Shown: in pieces, positions 43,752 to 53,831 of the stretch
How positions within the stretch are numbered: position 1 is the stretch's first letter
Layout: the number at the start of each line of letters is the position of its first letter
Assembly: GCF_910591885.1 (NCBI RefSeq)
Contig: NW_025963549.1
Span: forward strand, 2,914,001 to 2,978,000
DNA from: Bombus terrestris
Taxonomy: Eukaryota; Arthropoda; Insecta; Hymenoptera; Apidae
DNA length: 64,000 bases
Direction: 5' to 3'
Made by a program: the position numbers and the translations under genes
Notes under the pieces: generated by a model
What the model saw: only the letters and a program-made list of their open reading frames with translations
Told to the model about the DNA's origin: nothing
Database searches by the model: none

Positions 43752-46250
43752 ATGCAAGAAGAATTGGAAACTAGGACAAAAAGGAAGAACTGTGAAAGAG
43801 ATACATATAATCATAGTAAACGACAAAAAATTCGCAGATGTTCAAGTGAATCTGACGAGGAGGATATTGATGAAAAGGTAGTTGACAATAGAAGAATACA
43901 AGTAATAACACAAGAGTCAAACAATCTCCTCGATAACGACAAAAGGATGGTGCGAATGATGGGATATAAGGAGGTTACGGCCTCGGAAATAATGAACAAG
44001 GTCGTTTAGAGCCAGTTCAAGCACATAGACAGCATGGTCGCAGGGGCTTTGGACATCATGTTCTTGGACATGAAGATTCAGGTCTTAAATGGCATCCTGC
44101 AGAGGGATTTATAAAGTGTGTAAATGATATGATATGGTGATATCAAAAGTTGACCACAGATGAAGAAATTGATTTCTGTTGTGCAGATATAGTGAAAACT
44201 GTTATCAATGCGAAAACGGTATTCGCTCATTTGGATGGCGTTGAAGTGCGTCGAGCAAGGACACGTTGTAATCCTCATGAAACAATTCGTGGTGCACGTT
44301 TTTTAAATCGTGCTACTGTTAAAATGGCGAATACAGATAGAGCATGTAACTTTATGTTTACTAACCCAAAAGGTTTGAGGGAGAATGGGCTGCTATACTC
44401 TGCAGATGTATGTGCCGGAGCATGAGGTTTTAGTGAACATATTCTATGGCGAAAGAAATGACGTGCTAAAGGATTTGCTCTTACTTTAGAAAATGAACAT
44501 GATTTCAAATTAGAAGGCATTTATGCGGGTCCTTGTGAAACATTTCATCCATACTACGGACCAAAGGAAAGTGATGATGTCTTTGACCCAGATAATGAAG
44601 AGGCATTTGCAAATCTTATAATGCAGCATACCCATGGCAAAGGAGTACATTTTGTGATGTTTGATTGAGGATTCTAAGTAGAACGACAAGAAAATGTATA
44701 AGAAATTCTTTCAAAACAACTGTATCTTTGTCGATGTTTAATAGCATTGATGGTTGAAAGAGAGGGTGGTGATTTTGTGACTTAATTATTCAACCGTTTT
44801 ACACCCTTTAGTGCTGGTTTAGTTTATTTAATGTATCGCTGCTTTGAAGAAGTTTTTATTTTTAAACCAAACTCTTCTAGACCAGGAAATTCAGAACGTT
44901 ACTTAATATGTAAGAAGAAACGATCTGGGGTACAAGATGTTGTTAAATATCTGAAGCATGTTAATCGTCTGCTTTTAAAAGGTGGTGTAAATGACGACGT
45001 TTTACAACTAGTATCATATAATGAATTAAAAAGAGAGAAACAATTTGTTCAATATCTACGTGCTTGTAACAAAGTTTTGGCCGGAAAACTAATAATCGAC
45101 CTGTGTAAAATTGCAGCAGCTTATGCGGATAATACTCTTGTTGAGACAAAACAAGCTGATATGCGCAAACAATATCTAGAGTATTGGAAACTTCCAGATG
45201 AAACTAGGACAATCCCAAGACACATGAAACCAAAGACAAATTGAATACTCCTTGAAAGATACTTCATTTCTTACTATTAATCCAGCACAATTGATGGAAT
45301 TTAACATTGAAAATGCATTTTTATCACTATATGACTGGTTTTGTATGCCATGTGGTACAAAGCCAAGGTCTGATGATGATAGGAAGCACGCTACATTTTA
45401 TATGGGCGTGGGAAGGAGCAACGTATATAAATATACAAAGAATTCTTGGCTTAGTGTCGATGACATTGGCATAGAATTACCACCAAATACACTTGTAAAC
45501 GCAGAGGTTGTATATGAAATGACTAAGGAGTTTATATATCAGCAAAAAGTACTTGCATTGCATATTATAGATGCATTCTACTTAGGAGGAGTGGACATTA
45601 GCAAAAAATATTTGAGGAGCAGGTAAGCAAGTGAATCTTATTGAGATCAATAATAAACTTTTAGATTTCCAGTAATGAAATGTTTTTTCAAGGAGTACGT
45701 TCATGTGATACTAATGTATGACTGTTGTTTAAAGGAAAGAGGAAGCGACGTTGTTCTGTGAAGCTTTGTGGAAACCAGCAGGAAATAACTATACTCGAAT
45801 ACGTGCCAAAGAACTACTTCCAGTTGGTACATATATCAGTGAAAAGTTGCGAGTAACACAGCGTAAACTGAAAAGTAATTCCGATGCCTTAGTATACGAA
45901 CTTCCAGAAAAGACATTAGGTGTTAATGGTTATAATAAGGACAAATTATATTTTATACAACAGAGTGTAATATTTTTAAGAAGCACTGGAAATCCTTGGA
46001 ATCGGTATGTCAGTAAAACACATTCCATAAAGTATGTCTTTAATTGAAAAACAAACGAGAAGCTATTCGACCTTCATAGACCAAGTTCAGCAGAAGCAAG
46101 TTTCGTTAAATTTTTTAAAGGTCGCCTTATTTGTCATTGGCCTAAGGATTCATCACTTAATATGAACAGATTTGCAAAATTTATTAAAGATAAGTGTCCG
46201 GCATACAATACGCGCTTAGAATATTAAAACTACAGGCTGTACATATATTC
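43752..46250 (+). pseudogene. CMTR1: CMTR1-like cap1 2'-O-methyltransferase pseudogene, copy 1
   Basis: The functional protein methylates the first transcribed nucleotide of mRNA next to the 7-methylguanosine cap. Visible in order: a charged N-terminus from ATG 43752 (KRKNCERD, SESDEEDID); a G-patch (GYGLGN, then QHGRRGFGHHVPGH) reached only after a one-base frame change near 43970; the RrmJ/FtsJ methyltransferase region with ADVCAGA-GF (SAM site), CETFHPYYGP, GKGVHFVM and FNRFTPFSAGLVYLMYRCFEE; then KREKQFVQYLRA and YWKLPDETRTIP; a 112-bp intron (45623-45734); and a C-terminal part (ALWKPAGNNYTRIRAKELL). There are many stops, including TGA at 44423 (private) and 44458 (shared with copy 2) and TAA at the catalytic-region Lys (VT-stop-LF). 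Not functional. Confidence 0.9.
45623..45734 (+). other. Retained intron of CMTR1 pseudogene copy 1
   Basis: 112 bp, gtaagc...tttaaag. Removing it joins AG and G into one codon and keeps the reading frame (LRSR then KEEATLF). The same 112-bp interval is at 55636-55747 in copy 2. Confidence 0.85.
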
Positions 46251-46550
46251 GTACAAGACTTGAACCGCATAGATGTCAAACAGATTAATTCCGTTAATTT
46301 GACTGTTATTTCAAATATGAAATACTTGTGATATATTTTAGTATTTAGCATTATATTTCTATAGAAATAGAAGTGTAGCGGTACATGAGTCATGGGACAA
46401 AGCAAATTACGTCGTTGTCGCCTCGAAGTACCTAGACCGCTGAGCTACAATTAATGTAAAAACAATGTCACCGCAACCAGAAATTGTCGTCAGGTAGGCA
46501 AATGCGAATTCTTTTACCCCGACCCCCCCGGCGACTAGTATTGGTAGCCT
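46251..46550. other. Sequence after the CMTR1 pseudogene
   Basis: No gene seen. On the minus strand 46450-46431 reads TTGTAGCTCAGCGGTCTAGG, like the A-box end of a tRNA, but no matching tRNA body follows. The segment ends in a C-rich run (46517-46530). Confidence 0.4.
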
Positions 46551-46666
46551 TAACTCAAATACATCTGACGGTCAAAAACATCAATATTTGACTCAGGTCT
46601 TTTATAATGAAATATATAGAGGACACGGTATATGGGAAGTTTGACCGTCAGACTTATTTGAGGTTA
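46551..46666. repeat. Small inverted-repeat element (MITE-like), copy 1
   Basis: Imperfect terminal inverted repeats of about 26 bases: 46551-46576 (taactcaaatacatctgacg...) and 46640-46666 (...cgtcagacttatttgaggtta), separated by about 63 bp with no coding content. Copy 2 at 56566-56681. Confidence 0.65.
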
Positions 46667-47600
46667 TCGATTGTCGTCGTAATCGTCGAATTTACTTAAA
46701 ATAATAATGTAAGGTACAGCCTATGGGCCCTGAGTCGTAGATACAATGTGTAAAAATATTCCATAAATGTTCGTCACGAAATTCAGCAGATCGCTCGTTG
46801 ATACTCGTAGGTATTCGAAGATACTTTACTCTTTGGGTTGCCTCGGTTTATTTATACTGGTCGGGGCAGAAGTCGGAAGATTCAAAATCGTCTTTGTTCG
46901 AAGTAGCGGCAACATTTTTATGCTCCGAGTGTATTTACTTGTATCCTTACGATCCTGATACTCCGAGGCAAAGTAACAATAGGATTTGAATTTCCCTCTG
47001 GCTCATATGCCGAAACAAATTTTTTATAGTTTGTGCTCATGAATAAGTACTTATGAACTATCTAAAAAATATAATAAGCTGAAGTACTGTAGGAAAGTAA
47101 TTTACAGTGCTACTAGGTTTGGTTACATATTTCAATATCGTTCATGCCATCGCAAAAGCTAGTATGACGCTGCGTCGGCATATATGCACACGGGGAGGTG
47201 ATGGACGAGGCGAGGATGATAGCCTCCCGCGAAGTAGGGCCTGGCCCTGAAGGAGTCCCGCGACGGGTATGAGGGGAGATGATGCGGGTCATGGCACCTA
47301 GACTGCGACACCTATTTACATCGTGTTCGAAGGAGGGTGCCAACCCTCGGATATGGCGCACGGCGAGGCTGGTATTGCTTCGGAAGAAGGGCCGACCAGC
47401 CCTTGTATCGTCCGGTATGCCTATAGGATGAAGTGTGCAATTTCTTCCAAAGAATCATTGCCAGAATCATTGTACTGTTCTCAGTCGAAAATGTTCGTGA
47501 GATGTCAACAACGACTTTTGGCATCAATGACATAGTATAGTGATAACTACACTATGAGTTAGGGCCATCTATAGGCAAATTCCGGTTTCATATTTATAGA
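46667..47600. other. Duplicated non-satellite segment, copy 1
   Basis: About 930 bp, repeated at 56682-57590 with few changes (copy 2 lacks about 25 bp near 57262). Open frames of 60-80 codons occur on both strands and none is recognisable. 47150-47420 is richer in G+C than its surroundings. Confidence 0.4.
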
Positions 47601-48640
47601 CCTGATACGCTCGATTTGACAGGGATCAGTGCGGACATAGCGCCAATTGTCTAGTGTGCGCTGAATTGGGCAAGAAATCTGGAGTACCGGGCACATCGAA
47701 TACTCGGCATGTCTGCAACAGCAAAGGAAGTACGGGGATTTGAGCATTTGATTCTGAATATGGAAACCTGCAATGTCGCCGTATTTGACACAGCCGGGGA
47801 TGTCATAGATGACATAGAGCAAACCGGCTGGAGTATGCTGTATTTGGCAGCAAATGTGCAGTATTACGTGCATCCTATTGTCGACATACCTACAATGGAT
47901 ACGGAGATACTTTCACTTGAATAACTAGGCTTGAATATGCAAAACTACAAATACGCTGGATTTGACTCAATGTGGAATATAACGCGCATCGAATTGCCTA
48001 CATACCTGCAATCGAAATGTAGTCACGTTGATCTGAATATTGAACCCCGATCATGCATTACTGCATTTACGCTTGATTTCACAGGGTCCGGATTTGACAT
48101 AGCGCGAACCAGATGATGTGAGCTGTATTTAGTAACAATTACGGAGTATAACGCGCATCGAATTATCGACATATCTGCAATTGAAACGGAGATTCGTTGA
48201 TTTGAGTATTTCGGTGTAAAAATGCAAAACTGCAGTTACGTTGTGTTTGATCGGACCACAGTGGACATAGGGCTAATTGGATGTTGTTGGTTTAATTCGG
48301 TCGAAATGTGGAGTACAAGGCACATCGTACTGTGACACATTTCCAACAGTAACGGAGATGCGTGGCTTTGAATATTTAATAATGTATATGAAAAACTGCA
48401 ATTACGCTGGATTTGTCGGTGATCGAAGATGGCATTTGTCGGCATATCTGTAGCAGCAACGGATAACGCATAAATTTGAATATTTTACCTGTATATGCAA
48501 AGCTGCAATCACGCTGGATTTGACTCGACGCGGATTTGATATAGCTCAATTCGTATGATCTGCACTGTATTTATCAACAAATGTGGACTATATCGCGCAT
48601 TATGATTTCGGCATATCTGCAAGAGAAACAGTGTATACCC
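47601..48640 (+). repeat. 168-bp satellite, about 6 monomers (unit 1)
   Basis: Matches 57591-59275, but lacks about 663 bp (close to 4 monomers) that are present there at about 58013-58676. The joint falls at the same place in the monomer (agtcacgt-gatctgaatatt). Confidence 0.85.
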
Positions 48641-48756
48641 TTCTTTCCTTCTGCCACTACTCACGTGAAACTATAACTAGCATTTAAACAAAATCAACTA
48701 TGTTTCGCGTCAACGAGAGTCGTAAATTCCCGTTACGATCAGATAATCGACGCCAC
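48641..48756. other. Junction with a BEL LTR scrap
   Basis: 48708-48756 (gcgtcaacgagagtcgtaaa... cgacgccac) matches the BEL LTR near 35302-35350; the copia E2 LTR starts at its end. The 60 bases before are unassigned. Confidence 0.6.
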
Positions 48757-49001
48757 CGTAAGGATATAGAAGGGGTTCGGAAATACAAATAATTCCCTTT
48801 ATTTAGCACACAACATTTATACATGTATCTTATACTCTAAAGACCTCGAAATGCTACTAGCACGCACGCTTGTTGTCAACCGGCTCCTCCAGATACTTCT
48901 AACGCCTGACTCTTGTCTTTTGTCCCAACTAAGGCCTGGACGTCCTCTGACGCTTACACGCACATTTACATGTACAGTTTAAATGTATCATGCTCCTAAC
49001 A
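48757..49001 (-). repeat. 3' LTR of copia E2
   Basis: 245 bp, (c)gtaaggatatag to ctcctaaca, with the same inner purine run as E1. Confidence 0.85.
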
Positions 49002-49122
49002 CGCCTCCTTACATTTATACTGTACACTTAATCGTATTTACATGCTTTGACGAATTACGTAACAGAAACTTTAACACTTATTGCTTTATCTACATTTCTC
49101 TTAGTTTACATTCATCCATGAC

Positions 49123-49542
49123 CTAAACCTTTCGAATTTCTCTCTCTGTACACAGTGCCTTCGTAAAAATATCCGCAGTATTTTCGTCTGTACTTACCTT
49201 AAGTATGTTTATCTTGTTCTCCTTTAAGCACTCGTGAACATAGTGGTAATGAACTTCAATGTGTTTAGAATTTTTTGTAAAATTTCCGTGCTTTGCTATA
49301 CTCATCACTCCAGAGTTATCCTCATCAATTTTTACAGGGTTATCGTCTAGATTTACATTGAAGATTTTCATAATTTCCATAATGGACATTAATTCACTCA
49401 CCGCTTCCGATAGAGCTACATACTCTGCATACGTCGAGGCTTTTGTCACACACCTTCGTTTTTTAGACTTCCAACCAATTACATTTCCACACAATCTAAT
49501 TACATATTCAGAAGTCGATTTCTTTTCTAAATGATCTCCTGC
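49123..49542 (-). pseudogene. pol: RNase H of copia E2
   Basis: Same product as in E1; joined to RT in frame through one TAG at 49543-49545. Confidence 0.85.
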
Positions 49543-50328
49543 CTAATCAGCGTCCACATAACAATCTATCGTTTCACATTTTTCATTCCTTTTATAATCT
49601 AATCTTAAGTCTCTAGTCCGGTACAAATATTTCAATATTCGCAAAGCAAATTTAAAATGTGTCTCATTACAACAATCTTGAAATCTACTCAAATAATTCA
49701 CACTATAACTTATATCGGGTCTGGTATTTTCACTAATATACAACAATGCGCCAATTAAATTTTCGTATCCAATATCCTCTCTATTTATCACAGCTTTTTC
49801 AATTTTTAAGTTGGTCTCCATAGGTGCACAGTACAATTTGCTATTTTGTAACTTACATTTGTTTGCTAATGATTCAATGTATTTCTTTTGGCTTAATCTT
49901 ATTTCATTTTTGAAATAATCATAGTCTATATTTATTCCAAGATATTCTTTGACTTCACCTAAATCTTTCATTTCAAATCTATTAGTTAATAACTTCTTTA
50001 CCCTTTGTATCTTCCTTTTATTTTTACTACAAATTAGCAAATCGTCTACATACATTAGCAAATAAACAACATTTTCTCCCTCTCCATGTATATATATGCA
50101 CAACTCTATGTTATTCTTCTTAAAACCTAATCTCGTCACATACTTATCAAGACACTCATACCACTCTCTTCGACTTTCTTTTAACCCATAAAGCGCTTTC
50201 GATAGTTTACAAACTCTATTCGTTCCGTCCGCATATCCCTTTGGTGAATTTACATATACCTCCGAGGTTACTTCACCATTTAAAAAAGCAGTTTCTACAT
50301 TCATTTGCTCAATCCATTTTGACAACAA
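49543..50328 (-). pseudogene. pol: Reverse transcriptase of copia E2
   Basis: 261 codons with NVETAFLNGE, YVDDLLICS and the DLGEVKEYLGI block. Nearly identical in DNA to E1 26023-26808. Confidence 0.88.
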
Positions 50329-50417
50329 TATGATAGCAATATCTTAAAGGTCTGATTACTCGCTACTGGGGAGTATATGTCATCGGCTACGTTTCTTTGA
50401 TGGAATCCTCTTACCAC

Positions 50418-52151
50418 TTATCTAGCCTTATACCTGTCATCTGATTTTCTCGTGTAAACCCATTTTACATCTAATACGTCTTTGCCTTTTACCCTTTCTA
50501 CCAATTTCCAAGTTTTATTCTTATAAAGACATTCTATTTCCTTATTCATAGCTTGTTTCCAATCTTCACTATCTTCGCAACAAATCGCCTCCTCAAATGT
50601 ACAAGGGATATCTACACTACAATAATTTGCATGGCTTTCACTAATGTCTTCTTTTTCTGGATATCTTACTGGAGTTCTCTTATTACGTGTAGATCTTCGA
50701 GGGATGTTTAAGCTTTCAAGACTGTTATCATTTTCATCTTCCCTACTTTCTAACTCTTCCTTATTCATGTTTACCAATAAATCATTATCCTCAATGTCAT
50801 CGTTATCTTTATGGAATGAAATTTCCACAAAGCCGATACATTTTGTGTCTGTTCCTATGACCTCTACATGTCTCGCTATTGTTATTTTCCCACCTAATAA
50901 GACTCTGTAACCTACTTCACTATATCCTAACAAAATTCCCATATCCGCCTTCTTATCCCATTTAGGAACTCTTTTTTGTTCTGGTCTTCTTACAAAAACT
51001 TTACTTCCATATAAATGTAGATTTTCAACACTTGGTTTTCTCCCGAAGAATATTTCAAAAGGTGTCTTTCTCTCTATAGTATTTGCCAGTATTCGATTTT
51101 TCAAATATACCGCTGTACAAACTATTTCCGGCCAGTACCTTTTATGTACTTTCGCTTCCGCTAACAAGCAACGCGCCATGTCCATAACTGTTCTATTATA
51201 CCTTTCCGCATTTCCGTTTAATTCATGTACGTAGGTTGGGCAATTATTTATTCTGATACCTTTATCCCTAGCAAATTTATAAATTCGATTATTCAAATAC
51301 TCTTTTCCATTATCACATCTCAATATTTTTAACTTCTTGCCCGTTAAATTCTCGGCTTCATTTACAAACTGTACGAAACAATCAAAAACCTCACCCTTTG
51401 ATTTTATACAATAAATTCTAGCTATTTTGCTATAATCATCGATAAATGAGATGAAATATTTCTCTTCATTGAATCCGGTAGTCTTAAAGGGACCGCACAC
51501 GTCCGTATGAATAATTTCCATTATCTCCCTAGCCTTGGTTCGATTATTTTTGAATGGTAAATTGTGCATTTTACTTTCTATACACACCCTACATTTCAAA
51601 AATTCCTTCTCAAATTCATTCGGTATACCAGTAACTAGCTGTTCTTTACCCAAAATATTTAAATATTTAAAATTTACGTATCCTAGCATCCTATGCCATC
51701 TTTTCTTTTTACTCATATCACTACGTTCGGCGCTGTTTGCTAAGTGCTCCTTCCCTTTCAATATACTTTTCATTCTATATGTTCCCTTTTCTTTAACAGC
51801 TACCGCTGTAACCTTATTGTCCTCATCTATTACTTTTGCAATATTTCCTATTGAGATAACCGTGTTCCTATTATCCTTTAACTTGCCTAAACTAATCAAG
51901 TTTGCGGACATTTCTTTCGCGTAAAAAACATTATTCACATTTATTTCATTTTGCTTTCCAAATGCTTCAAAATAACTTATAACATTCGCTAATTTTGTTA
52001 CCTTTATCGATCTATTATCGCCTAAATATATATTTACCGGTTCTTTAAGGTCAATAGATTTGTCGAAATAATTTACGTTGTTAATTATGTGATCTGTGCA
52101 ACCGCTATCTAATGGCCACATTACTTCATAATTACTAATCTCGTTCGCCAC
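50418..52151 (-). pseudogene. pol: Protease and integrase of copia E2
   Basis: 577 codons in one frame: protease LDSGCTDHI near the start; GAG-pre-integrase with WHRMLGYVN (second zinc His replaced by Tyr) and CRVC; integrase core with IIHTDVCGPF, LRCDNGKEYL and LNGNAERYN, so D-D-E is complete; then the KWDKKADMGILLGY block and the linker to KWVYTRKSDDRYKAR. A TAA follows where relatives have Leu (ARLVVRGF), and the frame changes before RT. Confidence 0.9.
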
Positions 52152-52212
52152 GCCGCTGTGTGCTGCGTGCGCCGTTGCTATCCATGTGCTTGATCTTGAG
52201 TTACCATGCTCG

Positions 52213-52595
52213 TGTCACGTAAAATAAAAAGCAGGAGGCTCGAACGAAAAGAAAAAAATTAAGGTAACAAAAAAAACAAGAGAATTTATTTCTTGTATTC
52301 TGAATTTACACTGACTGCGATTTTGTTCTGAGCTCCAGCCGTGACTTTCCAAGACTGAAGCTCTTACAATTTGACTTTCGGTAACATGTGTTTCTTCTTT
52401 GTTTGTCATCCCTCAATATCCCCACTACCCTGTAGACGTACGTGACCGTTGTCACACTTCTAGGACATTCGGTGGAAGGACCGTTAGGATACAGATGACT
52501 CATTAGGCACTTCGGCGATATACATTGTCGCCAAGGCCGCCACATCTCTATCTCCATCATCGGTCCATCGGATTTGAAGTATGCCGGTCGTGACA
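52213..52595 (-). mobile_element. Solo LTR of gypsy C in copia E2
   Basis: 383 bp with the same ends as 29625-30007 and the same CTCG duplication (52209-52212, 52596-52599) at the same copia position. It therefore derives from the same insertion as the full gypsy C in E1, reduced by LTR-LTR recombination. Confidence 0.93.
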
Positions 52596-53345
52596 CTCGC
52601 TCAAGCCGGTTGTTGACTGACGATGGAAATTTCCATGTCCCCTGCTCGTATTTCCTTTGTTTCCTCCTCCTCTGCTGCGACCACGTGTTGACCCAAGCCA
52701 AAAACTGATACTGTATCCAGCTTCGACGCCATTTTGACACTCTCTCCCAAAATGTCCTACTCTTCCACATCTGAAGCATCCTTCCTTTTTTGCAGAAAAG
52801 GCGTTGGTTTGCATTTCTCCTCGATTGGACTTATTTTTCCTCTCCGCTATTTCAATTTTATTTTTTAAATACGCTACCGTTTGATTTTCGGCTTTCAGTG
52901 CATCTACTATATCCGCTATGTAGCTGTATTCTTCGGGTAACGTATTCAGCATGTAAGTTAGTTTTTCCCTCTCACTCACTTGTGCACCCGCACATTTTAA
53001 TTCGTTTATTAATTTTTCGAAATCGCTAAAGAACGATGCTGAATCACTGTAGTTCTCAAGTTTCATCTTTTCCAATCTCCTTCTGCATACGACCTGTAGT
53101 GCCGTCGACTCTTTCAAGTACATTTCATCAAACTTCTTTACTATCTCATACGCCGTTCTTTCTTCTCTAATATATTCCAATGGTCTGTTTGTGATGGCAC
53201 TATAAATTATATTTATTGCCTTCGGATCCTTTTTGTCCCAGTCTTCACTGTCTGTTTCTGTCTTCACCCTAGTTGTGACAACCTCGCATTCTCTATACTT
53301 GAGAATCATCGTTATTCTTTGCTTCCACATACCGTGAATATCCAT
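52596..53345 (-). pseudogene. gag: Gag of copia E2
   Basis: Open to 53345 (in frame into the solo LTR at 52557). MWKQRITMIL begins the typical copia Gag N-terminus, but the preceding FDGY lies in another frame, so the true start at about 53382 is separated by a one-base shift. Also YSYIADIVDAL, LKNKIEIAE, and a CCHC knuckle CFRCGRVGHFGREC. Confidence 0.82.
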
Positions 53346-53554
53346 CGAAAATAGGTATCATGATTTCCAATCTCTCCATTTTAAATGATTCCTTATCTCT
53401 TACTCAAGCGTTCCTACGTGCTCGAAGTGTATTTTTCCTCTTTGTAACCTTTGAACGTTACTTTCCTTACTGAAGACTCACTCGACCTAACTCGCAATAT
53501 TGAAAACTATGCACTAAAATAACTGGCAAAACTATGAACCACGCTCTGCTACCA

Positions 53555-53799
53555 TGTAAGGATATAGAATGGATTCGGAAATACAAATAATTCCCTTTAT
53601 TTAGCACACAACAGTTATACATATATCTTACACTCTAAAGACCTCGAAACACTACTCGCACGCACGCTTGTTGTCAACAGACTCTTCCTGATACTTCTAA
53701 CGACTGACTCTTGTCTTTTGTCCCAACTAAGGCCTGGACGTCCTCTGACGCTTATACACACATTCACATATACAGCGGAAATGTATCATGTTCCTAGCA
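53555..53799 (-). repeat. 5' LTR of copia E2
   Basis: 245 bp, tgtaaggatatag to ttcctagca; primer region actatgaaccacgctctgctacca lies to its left as in E1 (longest matched part is 12 bases of initiator tRNA-Met). Confidence 0.88.
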
Positions 53800-53831
53800 G
53801 AATTGTTATGCGACTGATGCATCAACATAAC

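Larger units (their letters stand above)
48757..53799 (-). mobile_element. Copia element E2 with gypsy C solo LTR
   Basis: The second copy of copia E: LTRs 48757-49001 and 53555-53799 (245 bp each), internal region 49002-53554 with a solo gypsy C LTR at 52213-52595. Longer frames survive than in E1, but the shared TAG in RNase H and the TAA plus frame change before RT make it defective. The left LTR has lost its first T. Confidence 0.88.

Noticed and set aside
47113..47533. Genes in the G+C-richer segment beside the satellite
   Set aside because: Frames of 70-80 codons on both strands, overlapping one another, with no recognisable motifs; copy 2 has a deletion of about 25 bp that disrupts one of them.
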